Shown: positions 12,201 to 24,792 of the stretch, piece after piece
Position numbering within the stretch: position 1 is the first letter of the stretch
Layout: each line of letters begins with the position of its first letter
Source of the DNA: Anseranas semipalmata
Taxonomy: Eukaryota > Chordata > Aves > Anseriformes > Anseranatidae
Length of the DNA stretch: 64,000 nt
Reading direction: 5' to 3'
NCBI GenBank assembly: GCA_013399115.1
Contig: VXAA01006453.1
Coordinates: 480,164 to 544,163 of the forward strand
The notes under the pieces: model-generated
Told to the model about the DNA's origin: nothing
Databases searched by the model: none
What the model saw: only the letters and a program-made list of their open reading frames with translations
Translations under genes and position numbers: made by a program

Positions 12201-15200
12201 ATGATGAGCTTGTACAAAGACCGAGATTGTTACAGAGTGAAAAAGACTTTCTTGAATTAAATTTACACTGAATTTAGAGAAGCAGTATTTTTCTTTCTGA
12301 TTATATTATCCTTGATATAACCTGTAGGCTGGAATTGCATTTTTTTGCTTGTTAAAGCGACCAGATGATCAGACTTTCCTTGCACACCTCAGCTGCAGGA
12401 TGGTTCTGCCAAGAGAATATGCTAGTTCCTTCAGCTGGAAAGGAAGCACTGGCAGTGTTGGTAACTGGAACACCTATCACCTGCAGATCTCCTGTTCAAG
12501 GCTAGGAGTCTAATCTTGCTTGGCATGACACAGTACATGATTATGAAACCAGATGGTGTGGCTACACCTTCTGTTTTCTATAGCTAGCTGATTAAAAAAC
12601 ACGTTCAAGTTCTGCTTCACGAGAGACAACTAAGTAACAAAAAAAACTGCACAGATTACACAGACCTGCACATAGAAGAGGAGAGGGTGAAAAAACAAAA
12701 GAATCGCAAATTTGTCACGTGACAATCAAAGCACACATTCACAAATGCGAGCGTGTTTTCTAGTCTCTCCATGTGAGAATACAGGACTGCATACAAGCAT
12801 ACCTAGGTTCTCTCCTCAACACAAAACAGAAGTGTAAAGCACAGCATCTACTTCAGTGCTAGTGTACTCCACGGTCTTGTACAGCAGTACCTACATAACA
12901 GAAACCAGATGCTTTGCCATACTGACAGGAACAAACATTTTATGATATCCCCTGTAGCACAAAGATGTCAGGAGTCCAGGCGAAAGGGAATCTAACTCAG
13001 ATCTTTATCCAGTTTGTCTAATGCACACAAAATCAAGCCCTTACTATAAAGGGAAGATGATATAAACATGTTATATATACTAAGGTGATCATGCCCTTCC
13101 TGGCAATTTTAACTGGCCTTTATAGATCGAACTACCTACCGCCACCCAGTAGACTACATTGTGTAGCCCACCACCAATACAACAGAAAACCTAAGAGCTC
13201 ATAACTGTGGCAACATCCTCTTTCACAATTCAACCCTTCGCCCAAGTGGTGTCACTTCAGAAATTGCTGCTGAAGTGCTGAGAAGGCAGACAATTTCTCT
13301 CCTGTTCATGAACACTCAGCACTAATTTCTTTTCCCATCCACCCTCATTGATTTCCAAAGGTCATGCCAGTCCTTTTAGAGCCTTGACTTGGAACAACCA
13401 TCTATACTGCACTGGCTAGAGAGGTGTGTGCATACTCCTATCTTTTTTGTCTGTTATTTCACAGTTCGGTTCCAGTAAAAACAGTGGCTTTAATATCAAC
13501 ATTTACCAGTTGGTTTTTAAAAGGACTGTCAATCCTCCTCTTCCTCGTTCCAAAGGCTGGTACTTTTATAATGTTTACATCAACATGTGATTTCAGTGGG
13601 ATGACTTCACCTTGCTATTTTTGCTTTGTTAATTACAAAATATAAAATATTACATAAGTGCCAAGCATTAAAAAGTAGCTGTCAAATGGCTCACCCCAAG
13701 CATAAGATGCATTACAAATTTTACTAAAGCCTGATGTTATGATGGAGGTTCACATACCCTATTCTGCGTTCTGATTGTTTAACTGTTTCAGCACTTTTTC
13801 TTCTCTTCTTAAAAATGTTCTCAGAAGCATCAAACACCAAGCTTCTAAAACAGAACGGCATTAATACATTCTAGTTTCACAGTCCAGGCAGACTAAAGAC
13901 CACCTTCTCCCCTTCCCTACATAAGGTGAAAAAACAAACCAAGTTGCCTTTTTCAAAAGCAGAGTTATTAAATAATTTTTACTTCAAATATTTTCAACTT
14001 AGGGCAGATTCCCTGCAGCTCGGAAAGCTGCCTTTTAAAGAAAATTCATTCTCAAGCTGGTAGCTGGCAACCAGGAGACTGTGAACTACACGTGATGTTT
14101 CTCACATCTGGGGCCTAATCTGCAGAATACAGGTGCACATAATTTTGGATTTTGCAATGAAGTTGGCTGGTTACCATCATTGATCTTATCCATGAATAGT
14201 TTATTCAAACGAGACCACCATGTCCCTCATAATATACACAGTGCACTCATGAATAGGCCCCAAGAATTCCAGCATCCTCTTCAATAGGTAGAGGCAGTTT
14301 TGACACCATACTGCATCATGGTATAAAGACCTAAGCTATCCTAATAATACAAAGAAAAACATCTCCAGGCACCTACAGAACACTAGCAGCAAATCTATGC
14401 TGTGTAACCACAAAAATCTAGCTATTTAGTTTTAATTCTACTTTGTTTTCATCAAAAGCTCAAAGGGCAAAAATTGATCCAAACAGCTTTTCAACGATTT
14501 ACAGTTACATTAGGTCACTGTCTCACATACAGGCCAGACCCCCATCAGGCACAAAGCAGTCCAGCTACACTGAAATCAGCAGATTCATATCCATTTAGTC
14601 CAGCTAGTGATCTATGTCTTTGCATAAGAGGCAGAAATGGAAGCTAAGCCAACTACAAAAATGTGCCCGACTATCCCACATGGGGGTCAATCATTCTCCA
14701 TCCTCCCCATTGTTTTCCACTTTGTTTCTCAAGCCCTACACCTGGAATGTCCATCCTTTTTCCTTCCATGCTGACATACTTTGCTGCTTCTTTGATACCC
14801 AGACACCACTGGTGCTCCAGAGTTCCCTAACTTATTTGGAGCATATCTAAAAACATGCCAAAGCGTGCAAAGGGATTGAAAGCATTGTTTCAGATTTTGA
14901 CAATCTGCTGCCAAGGACTCACTTTTTTCTCCCTTGACTAGGAATAAGAAAGTTCAAAGACAAAATACATGAATCTAGCAAGTGAACTAAAACAAAGAGT
15001 GGTTTCAGAATCTCATTTCCCTTCCAACAAGAACAGTAGGTACAGGAGAAAGGTTACCTTCAGGCAACCCATCACTAGTCAGAATGAGACCTTCCTTTCC
15101 AACACATTAGCCAAGAGTTGTGTTCATCCACATGTTCCAGGAGTAGGGGCTGAAGACTCCTGTTACAACTCCCACCAGTAACTTACAGACAGGTTCATTC

Positions 15201-15301
15201 TACACAGTGACCTGTGATTGCAGAACAAGCTTTGTACCATCACTTTCAAAAAATAATCACTATAAATCTAAAGGGAAAACCTTCAGAATATACTCCCCCT
15301 C

Positions 15302-15316
15302 TTTTTTTTTTTTTTT
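15302..15316 (+). repeat. T15 homopolymer
   Basis: A pure T run in intron 2. A G and A7 follow it. Confidence 0.95.
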
Positions 15317-17866
15317 GAAAAAAACAACCAAGCAAGTTCCTAAAAACCAACCAGTTAACACAGAACTTTTTCAGAACAGTGTATTTTAAGCTACAGATAT
15401 CCAATATACCCTAAAACACTGTATAATCTTGACAGTTTGCCAAGAATCATTTAACAAGTATTTGTCCTCCATCCCTGCAAAGTTTTAAGGCAGAATTTTG
15501 TTATTTACCATAAGATCTTAAGATGCCAGCTGACAAAAGATCCAGAAGTGCTTGGCTGAGTATTTTACACACAGCTACGTCTGGAACTATTCTCTGGAAT
15601 CTCAGTGAGGCTCCATTTGTCATGGATGCTATAGTTTGATCATTTTAAGATACGCCTTATTTTTAACCCTTTGTGACATGTGCGTATCTGTGTGTGTGTG
15701 TAAGGGTTGCAAGAGAGTTTGGATATTTTAGCGCTGGAGGAGTTTCATTGAAAAGCACGTGAGGAAGCTAGCAAGGAGCAAGAGATGGATAAGAGTTATA
15801 GTTCCCAAAGGGCTGGCAAGATTTCCTCTTTAAAGGTCTTTAGCTTCCTGAGAGAGCGAGAGCAGAAAGCTGAACAGAATCAAAAAGGTTCTGTTCTCAC
15901 TACGGAAACCATCCTGCTTGCCTTAGCACAGCACAGTTCAAGCTATCAGCACATGAAATTGGAAACCTAAGGTAATCTTGGGTGCAAGGCTATGCGTTGC
16001 TATCCACAACATACTTCCTCTTTTCCTTATTTTAGTTACTAGATTTACTTCCCTCTCAAATGGGGAAAAAAACAAGTTAAAATTGCTCATTTCACAAGCG
16101 TAAGTTCTTGGATATGGGATCTACCAGGATGGCCCATGGGATCCTTTCCAGTTCTACAGGGGAACTCCTGTGGAGCATCTTTGTCATGCAGAAGAAATGA
16201 AGGCTGTTCAGCATGAAACTGGTGCTCTAGTGCCAGCGGTAGAAGGTGCTCAAACACTGCTGGTGATACCTCCCTTTGTGAGAGTACAAGATAGAGACCT
16301 GCAGTTAAACACACCTATCTTGCAACTGTCTGCACTTGCCAAGAACAATGATCTTTATGCACAACTAGAGTTCATATTCTCAATGTGACTAAAAAAAGTA
16401 TTTTTCATAGCAACACACATAGAAGTTACCAGCAAAATTAAATTTGAATGGGATAGTTAAAAGAATATTCCTACTTCCCAAGGATTCACTGGAGCATTAG
16501 GCAGTGGGTTAAAAGCAAGACCTGCAGTTGTCAAACATTCCCAGGTTATTAGCTGCTGTACGGTAACATGGGGTAAGGGGAAAAAGGAAAGAACACGGTT
16601 TCAGCTAAACATTTCAGCTGTCTGAGCATGCAAAAGAGAAAAGTATCTGTGCTTCAAAAATCTTTAGTCATTTCTTTGGGAGTCTTTGCAATCGCTATAG
16701 ACCATGCAGTTTTGCAATCAACATTTTCTCCACTTCCAGAAAAAGATACTTTTGCACGTGGATGTAACACATTACAGATCTCATGTTTTAAGCAATTGAA
16801 CACTGACAGTTTATGTGCCAATATTAGCCATGGAATTGGGGTGGGTTTTTTTTTGTTGTTTTTATTTAAGCCACTCTGCTATAGGAGAGAAGCTACCATA
16901 GAGCAACCCAGCAGTGGCAAGAAAAGTTATACAAGCAAGCTTTTATCCAGCCATTTAAAAAATGCAATATGCAAGGTCATGCTCACAATTCACCTAAACT
17001 ATAATGCTTCTCAATATATTAAAAAGAGATGTCCAGTTTAGAACAAGCAATTCTGACAGCTATTTAAAAATGCATTTTTATAGTAGAAAAACAAAACCTT
17101 TCACAAACAATTCAGGCTTAAACATACGCCTATTTATCCTTCCACAGGGATTTTAATGAGTTTCTCCTGTCACTTTAACCAATTGCTAAAAACATCTGTG
17201 CCATCTGCCCTAAGTCAATCGTGCTCTCAGAAAATGCACTCGACAATTTTTCACTTCACTGCAGAAAAAAGTATTTGTGCAACAAGACACCGACATTCCT
17301 AAAATAAAAGAGTTGTAACTTCAACTGCTGAAGAAAAGCTAAACTGAGAAAGACAATATTCTTACTTCTAAGTAAAGGTGTAACAGCAGACAAGCAAAGA
17401 AAGAGGCCCTGTAAAGACCTGCACACGTTCTGTCTTAATTTGCTCAGCACAGAAAGACTGTCTAGTCCTTTTTCAGACATGCTCATCTAATGTGCGTGCG
17501 CATTCTTCCCCACTCCGCACTCCTACCACTCAAAGGTATCTCAGTTTCTCATTGGTGCAGGTAGCAAGGAAGATCTCCTCCTTCAGGATTTGATTGTGCA
17601 TTTCCATGGAGCCTGCTCCTTCTGCTCCACAGACACACATCTGGGCCCTTTTTCTGCGGCATCTCTGGCTCCTTTGCCTTCTTTCATTGGTAATTCTGTT
17701 GGTTCTTACTCCTGCCACCTACACCCCAGGCTCAGATACCCGTGCTCATATTAATGCATAATTTCAATCAGATCAGTTACAGAGCATGGTACTAAACACA
17801 TGAAACTATTCCGCTAGCAGGTAGGACTCCCATTCCTCCCCTCAATGGTGTTTGAAATCCACCTAC

Positions 17867-18038
17867 CTTTGCACCGGCCACGATGTGTCACGCTCAAGCT
17901 CGATTCCCGGCATTTGGCTCTCTGGTAGTCACACATGGACTCGTATGTTCTGCCGTCAGAAGCGCAGAGGGGTTTGGACTGGGACCTGGAGCAATGCAGG
18001 TTACACTGAGGGTCTCTGTCACGGTCGCTTATTAAAAA
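17867..18038 (-). CDS. SMOC1: SMOC1 exon 2: linker plus Kazal domain
   Basis: This 172-base exon starts in phase 0 and ends one base into a codon. It follows a long pyrimidine tract ending in CAG and is followed by a good donor, G|GTAGGT. It encodes 57 residues starting FLISDRDRDPQC and ending GRC-K, then the first base of an Asp codon completed by exon 3. The Kazal/follistatin-like domain is recognised by six cysteines in the expected order: two in CNLHC, then LCASDGRTY, SMC, AKC and GRC. CASDGRTY is the conserved turn of this fold. In SPARC-family proteins the module helps position the neighbouring domains and need not inhibit proteases (family knowledge). Compared with human SMOC1 as I recall it, the acidic linker carries an extra Arg-Asp pair. 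The frame stays open into the upstream intron, but the AG after the pyrimidine tract is the natural acceptor. Confidence 0.95.
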
Positions 18039-18225
18039 CTGAAGGAAGGAAGTGAAAAAAGGAAGGAGGGAGAGTGGGAGGAAAAAAAAATTGGTTTTGT
18101 TTAGTTTCCCAGAACACAGCACAGCATATTCTGTTTTTATGATAATAGCAATATGGTCTATAATGCAGTTTAAGTTGCCTACCAAAGCTGACTTTGCCTG
18201 AAGGGAGCTTAAAATGAAACACATC

Positions 18226-18251
18226 TTTTTTTTAAAAAAAAAAAAAAAAAA
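18226..18251 (+). repeat. T8/A18 tract upstream of exon 2
   Basis: T8 is followed directly by A18, about 190 bases upstream of the exon 2 acceptor in transcript order (transcribed as U18 then A8). Confidence 0.95.
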
Positions 18252-19924
18252 GAAAGAAAAATTAAGGGTCTTTGCCATTCCACTTTCTTTAATAGAAGGG
18301 AAAGATTACTCACTCTGCCTCACCTCAGAAAACACAAAATTGTGCAAAGCCAAACACAACCCACACGGGAAGGGCAATACTGAGTCACATCAGCCCAGCT
18401 TACCCAGCGCCCTGCCGCAAACAGTATCTGGTACTAGACAACTTTAGTCAGAGGTGCAAGAAACTCATCGCCAAGGATGGAAGAACCCAAATAACCTATC
18501 AAGATTGGCCCTGGTAGTTGAACCACGGATGTGGCCAGCTTTGTAACACCAGTTATTTGTTTTTTAAAGCATTACTTATATCATCTGTGGATACAGCCTC
18601 CAACAGCATACCTGCATACTCCCAAGGCCACGTTTCGCTCCTTCCCGATGTCATTCTGCCAAGCTGACAATGGCCTTCCATGCATCCCACAACCTAATTG
18701 CATGTTATGCGAAAAACTATTTCCCTTCAGAAGTTCTGAATTTGCCATCTTTCTGAATGCCTCTTCTGAGCATTCGGTTTGGATGCAGCCTGTTGTTCTA
18801 CATACACGTGGCATTCCTTTCCTGTCAGTCTCTCGATGCAGACAATCCCAACCTCCCACTTCCTCGCCCAGAAAATGTCCTCCACACCATGATCACTGCT
18901 GTTTCCCTTCTCTGAAGTCAGCTTGGCTTCTGCCTTATCTTTTGGAGATGCTAAAACCCACAGTGCACATATGGAAGAGTCCCCACCTTCTGTCAGCTTG
19001 TTCCCTGCAGAACCCCGTATCTGGTGGTACTTCACTGTTGTATCCTCAGCTGCACTCTGAGCTGCCTACAGTGATACCCAGGTGTCTTTCCCAAGTCCAT
19101 GCTGTCTTGCTGAGGACCCTGACTATCAGCCCTCTTTCCGTATCACTGACAGAGTTTCAACAGGACATTATAGTGGCAGCCCTTTTCACTGCCTTAGTTA
19201 GTGGTTAGATAGTCAGACCCTTAATTACTCCCCAGACCCAACTACCTGCTCACAGGAAGATTTCAGGGGACTCTTGAAGTGAAACCCATGAGGATTAAGC
19301 AAGGAACAGAGAAGGGAAGTTAAACCTGTGCTGCACTTCCCCTTCCCAAGCTCCATCTCTGAAGCCTCTCGCGAGCCCGGGGAATCAGAGTTGCTCTCTA
19401 GCACACCAGTATCCCAGCTTGCTGTCAAAGCACTTATGAGCTCAGCAGTTTGGAGCTGGCTGGCAAGTGGGCACCGACTGACACCCTGCTTGCATGCACA
19501 AAGCCACAGCTCTCCAAGCGTGTTGATAGCTGGATGCCTTACAGGGAAGTGTGAGTCATTGCCATAATCACCTTGGTGTTACAGTTGCCTACAAAGCTGT
19601 CTGCTCTGTGCTTTGAGGTTAAAGCTGTTGAAAAAACATTGCCTGAAGCCTAGTTTGGCTTGGTTTTTAAACCATTCCAGCAACATGCATCTCAGAAATT
19701 TGTTTTTTGACATTTAAAAAAAAAAAATTCACCCTTTTTTCCCCCCAATTAAGCAAGCAAGATGAAAAACAATTGAGAAGTTGACTATTTTCACATGAAA
19801 ACATATTACCTCTATACTGCCAGGTCTTTTGAAGACTCACGCATTACTAAAAACCCTATTTCAACATGACAGCTGGGAAAAGTAAGCAAGGTCTGCACTT
19901 GTTTTAATTTGGGTGGGGCAAATG

Positions 19925-19943
19925 TTTTTTTTTTTTTTTTTTT
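19925..19943 (+). repeat. T19 homopolymer
   Basis: A pure T run in intron 1. Confidence 0.95.
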
Positions 19944-20958
19944 AATTCTCATCTGTCAGAAACTTGCCAAAATTTGTAACAGCCCAGTTTTTAAAATGTT
20001 TTTGTTCCTTTTCTGCAACACTTTCTATAACCTGGCAACACCTGTTCCAAATGGGAAATTGGAAAATTTAAACCTGAAGGCAATTTTAAATGTTTTATAG
20101 AGACCTGGACTAGACTATAAAAACACTGTAAAGTTTGACCAGATTTTTGGCCAGTTCTCGTCAGGGGCTGGACTACCACAAGGTAGCTTGGAATTGCACT
20201 CTGGATACAGCCTTGTCTTTCTGTAGCCCCCAAGGTGCAAAGATCACCAGCAACTGTAAACACGCACCAAAAAGCAGCAGACTGATGATGCTGAAGCTTC
20301 CTCCCAATGTGCAATGTCAGAGACTTTCTGAAAGACTTGCAAGGCTTTCCAGCTGTCTATATAAACAGACTTTAAAAGCAGAACTGCCTGATAGCACTGT
20401 ATGGTACACATACACTGATTAAACATTCAGTTAAACACCAAAGCCATTCTGCTGCAGAAGGAACGGACACATTTGCCATTTATCACAACTCTAAGGATTT
20501 GAGCTACCAGCATGAAGCTGTTTTTGCAAATTCCTTGCGTCTGAAACTGAGTTCCACATACCCGAGATATCCAGAGGAGCACCAAAAAAGCCAGAATACT
20601 AATTTCCAGCATCAAGCCACGTCATAAACTTATTGAAAACTCAGCATGTATCATGAAAACTCACCTAAGCCTTCTGTTGCCTGCACCAAACTACTTTCCA
20701 AAGGCCCTTAAGGGATGGGACAGCCCCTGCTCCCAGAGAGGGCATATATGAAGAACACAAAGACCTCTCAGGCAGCCAATACAAATGGGCTAAAGCCAAG
20801 GTTATGGAACAGCTTTCCACGGGTGCCTCCTTACAGAGGGATGGGGAGGAACAGCTTGACATTGATTAATTATGAGGGCCTGAGGAAACATGCAGAGTGC
20901 CCCAATGCAGTCTCTATGAAGTTCTTGCCTACCCAAATGCAGCCAAGAATCACTTTAT

Positions 20959-20974
20959 AAAAAAAAAAAAAAAA
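20959..20974 (+). repeat. A16 homopolymer
   Basis: A pure A run in intron 1. Confidence 0.95.
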
Positions 20975-23900
20975 TCAAAGCCTTTTTAGCATTTGTAATT
21001 TGGATTACAGTAGGGAGCCCACACAGCGTTAGGTGCTTTCCAGGCACTGAAGATGCCACACCTGCCTTGCCAAAAAAGTTTATGGTTTACGTAGTTGCAC
21101 AAGATGGTGCTTGTTTTGTTCGGCTAGATTTTAATTGTAAAAGTTTGCATTAATTTCCAGAAGGATCCAGGATCGTGCCTGTCTGATCAGGGTCCTCTTC
21201 ATGTGATCAGCCAGCACTGCCAGGAAGATTGCATCCCCTGGAGACATTACTGAAGAGCTTCAAAAACTCCCCCTTGCAGGACACCTGCTCCACCACGGCT
21301 CAGGGCCTTGTCTTTGCTCGGCAGCCCTGGCAGCTTTCAGTTAATAAAACAGCGGTTCTTTGTCCACCATTTCTACTTCTGTTATATGAACACTGCCAAT
21401 CATCAGCACAGCCCATCCACAGATATTTAAGGTATTAGTTATCTTGAGCGTTCATCCCTTCCCACCCAGCACACGACATTTTCTTTCTAGCGTTCTGCCT
21501 CTCCGAGAGCAGGACAACTGCACTCTGTTGTGCAGCCTCAGCAACGTACAGAGGAAAAGCACTGGATGAATGCTGACACGTCTGCCCACCTAGGGAGGGA
21601 AAGAAATGAGAGCAAGGAGAGCAATCAAATCTATTATTGTCACAGTTAGGACTACAGCTCAAAAGTTACTTGCTCCCAGTTCTCCATCCCCGTTTTGAGC
21701 AAGCAGGCGCTTTTTTCCCCAGAAGGCTCCAGAAGAGCCCCTCGGTTGCTGCAGGAGGTACCGCCGAGCCAGGCGGGTGGCCGCAAGCACAGGGTGCCCC
21801 ATCGCCTGGCCACTGACCCTCGGACATCACCAAGGCAGCCCTGCGAATCTCAGGTGCCTGCAGAGAGTAGTGAGATAAGGTATTTCGCTTTTCACACAGA
21901 GTGTCCTATCATCACCCTTGAAGCCACAATCAGAGCCTGATGTCCTAACAGCCTCGGGATTTCCACCCAAACAGGCTTTGCAAACAACAGAATCAACATG
22001 TGTGGAGGTATACTTCGTGCTGGACAGACAGACACAATGTGAACAGTTCTGCACACAGGGAAAAAGTAGCCCTGCAAACAAGCGTGCAGCGCCAGCCATT
22101 TTGAAGCCTCATCTAGAAAGAAGAGGGAAACAATTATCTTAGCTGAGATTTCTTGAAGCCTCTTCTTGAAGTCCGTGTTCTCATTTCCTTCAGACCAGAC
22201 TACATCCAAAACAAATTGGGCTGCAGAGGGTGTCACTGGCTTATCAGTCCTTCTCCCTCCGTGGGAGAAGACCTATTAAAAGCAGAACCAAAAGCAAAAC
22301 AAAACGGAAAAAAACAAAAACTGGCAGGAAGAATCTCTTTTCCAGGGAAATGTTAAAATTGACTATTTTACAAATGGTATTCCTCAGACTCTATACTAAA
22401 GTATGCATAAGCAACACTAGAATTAGACAACAATATTTGTATTTTCATAGCATTTGCTTACATTAAGGGAATCTGCTGTTCCTACACCAATCAGTTTGAG
22501 TCCCTGCCCAAAGAGCTTCCAGTTCAATGCACCTCTCAGAGCATCTTTTTATGTCAAATGCTGTATGTGTATAAGGATATAAACCTCCTCCTTTAGCAAA
22601 TACATTTACACAGGTGCTTGCAGGAACCACTTCCCAAACTACTTTCTGCTTCTTCAGACTTGAAAAGAAAAAGGAAAGATAAGAGGTCAGAATAAAGTTA
22701 ACTTTGCCAACAAAGCATATCTGTTCTTTTTCTCCACACCTCAACACCACTGCTGACAAACAACAAACACTGATTAAAGGGTTTTTAATGCCTGTGAAGG
22801 AAAGCAGACTCCCTGCAGCTGCACAGCAGCTGGGAACACTTGTGTTATTTAGCAGAGAAAGGTCTGACCCCACAAGTGAAAATGAGCTTGGTGGTCACTC
22901 ATTCTATTCACCATCTGGGTACATTATAACACAAACAGAACAGCACAGCCCTTTGTGATGGGGGTGACAAGAAATGGCTACAGCATTGCAGTGCCAGAGC
23001 AAAGTGCTTTAGCAAAGCTTCAGGGAAAAGAGGGAGCAAGGGACACAAGTGACATGAATGTGAGAAACTGGAAGTCTATTAAGAAACAAATCTGAAAGAC
23101 AAGGGTCCACTGCAGATCAAAACAGAGTTGCCTCAGCTGTTTAGCAGCTTTGCTTCAGATAAGTAGTGCAGGCTGCTGGCTAAAAAAATGGGTAGTAGAG
23201 GGATAGAGGAAACAGCATGTGCAATGGCCTATTCCAGTTTTGGCAGACTTCAAGTTTAAAGACCTCCAGAACATACCTTTGGAAAAAGCGATCAATCTGG
23301 GTATGCTCGTACCACTCAGGGCACCCACCCATTTGCCTAAGCAATCAGACCGGCCTGTCTCAAGTACAAATGAGCCAGTCCTTCCTAAAGAGAATTCCCC
23401 AGGAAAACCATACCATTTTATACATTAGAAGAGACTATAACATAGTGGATATTTTTGTTGCTGTTGGAAAGTATCATTTCACATTTCCTAGCTTTAACCT
23501 TACAGATTTACGCCTTGGTTTCGGGCTCCAAACTGGTGCAACCAGCCATACTGGAGGCAGAGCTGGAGCCAAGTCCCTGTTTTAATCACAGCTAGACTCT
23601 CAGCCCCATGGCAGGCTGCCTACAGGGCCCAAGAACTTCAACCATGGGTTTGGGATCCCAGCCAGGTTTCCTGCCATGGAACCAGCAGCCTAGCAGTCCT
23701 CAAAGGTGTCAACAAACTTGCTCCAAGCCACAGACCCAAAGCATTTGGCTTCTAGAAATACAGAAAAAAACTGAAAGCCTTAGAAACTCTGGCAGAGATG
23801 GGACCATCATGGCTTGCAGCCTCCCATGTGCAGGCAGATATCAGCCAGCCAGAACCACCGCAGCTCCCAGTAGCTGACCAGGCTCTTCAGCCTCAGAACC

Positions 23901-24791
23901 TATCTAGCGGTGGGGGAAGCTTTCAAAAGCAGCTTCCTGAGAAGCCAGTTGTGTATTGGGGTGGGAGAGTGATTTATTTTACTATTTCCATTTTGGAAAT
24001 GCTTACAAATTTGTATTTCATTTACATCTAAACAGATACGGTTTGAAACCAAAGTTTCTCAAGGCCCTGCATCTTAACAAGTACCAATCTCAGCAGGGGT
24101 GTTTTCTAGCTCCCTACAGTTTCATACCTAGACTTAGTCTTTCCCAACAAGTTTTAAAAGGGCTCAGCTCCTTCCTCAGACAGAAGGGGCTTATGAGAAG
24201 GCCACTGCAACACTTAATTCCTTGAGTCATCCCACCTGCGAAGTGAAGAGCCTAGCCTAAGCTAAAGCACCACTTGTGTTTCAACCCCAGGCCCCCAGCT
24301 GTGCAAACAAGAATGGGTTCAAAGCACACAGCCTGTGCTTGAGGATGGTGAAGGCTGGGCAAACATACAGGATCACATCACAAAGCAGATAATCTCTATG
24401 TATTTGTATGATTTAAATTCAAGACAGTTTTCTCCCTCACAGGCTAGAAACCTTGTTTTTCTACAGCAATTCTTCCTCCCCACCCTCCCTCAATCTTTGT
24501 TTCATGGAAGCCCCCACAAGGAAGGGGAGTACTTAAGTATTGTGCTTCATCTGCTGGAAGACTTTTAGCTAGGGAAATAACACTTTGGTTTGGGGAATCA
24601 GCTTGGAAGAAAACATGAAGAAGCTGTACTCTGCTTTTAGAAGATAAGGTACTGGAGCCAACAAAGTTTTCTAAGAGCATATTTGAAGAGCTCACCTACA
24701 ACAAATGGTTAAGTAGAAAAGCCTTAGAATTTGACCTGTTCCAGAGAATCTTTGCTGTTTTCTTTTGTTGTTGTTGTTTATTGGGTTGGTT

Positions 24792-24792
24792 N
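24792..24792. other. Single ambiguous base
   Basis: One isolated N lies in intron 1, just after a TTG/TTTG-rich stretch. It is most likely an unresolved base call. Confidence 0.95.

Larger units (their letters stand above)
10510..17866 (-). other. SMOC1: SMOC1 intron 2 (7.4 kb)
   Basis: The intron starts with GTAGGT at 17866 and ends with TTTGTAG at 10510. It contains a candidate ancient SINE relic near 12.0-12.2 kb, a T15 tract at 15302-15316 and a short GT run near 15.69 kb. The longest open frames (147 codons antisense across exon 3, 137 codons at 16.6 kb) show no recognisable domain. I see no RNA gene. Confidence 0.85.
758..18038 (-). other. SMOC1: SMOC1 partial gene, exons 2-4 visible
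   Basis: The span joins three coding exons (18038-17867, 10509-10397, 857-758) that read as consecutive SMOC1 sequence on the minus strand. SMOC1 is a secreted matricellular glycoprotein of the SPARC/BM-40 family. It is found in basement membranes, modulates BMP signalling, and is needed for eye and limb development; loss in humans causes ophthalmo-acromelic syndrome (established knowledge). Here 385 coding bases are visible, covering the N-terminal linker, the Kazal domain and all of thyroglobulin type-1 domain 1. The start exon falls in or beside the assembly gap at 58.2-58.6 kb. The second thyroglobulin domain and the calcium-binding EF-hand domain lie off the left edge. SMOC1 is favoured over SMOC2 because the linker starts FLISDRD and the thyroglobulin core reads TPDGKPISGSSVQNKTPVC, which matches SMOC1 as I recall it and differs from SMOC2. 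Nothing suggests a pseudogene: all frames are open and all splice sites are intact. Confidence 0.93.

Noticed and set aside
22463..22873. A 136-codon minus-strand frame in intron 1, on the same strand as SMOC1
   Set aside because: No match to SMOC1 sequence. It is Cys- and Ser-rich without domain spacing, so an extra exon is not supported.
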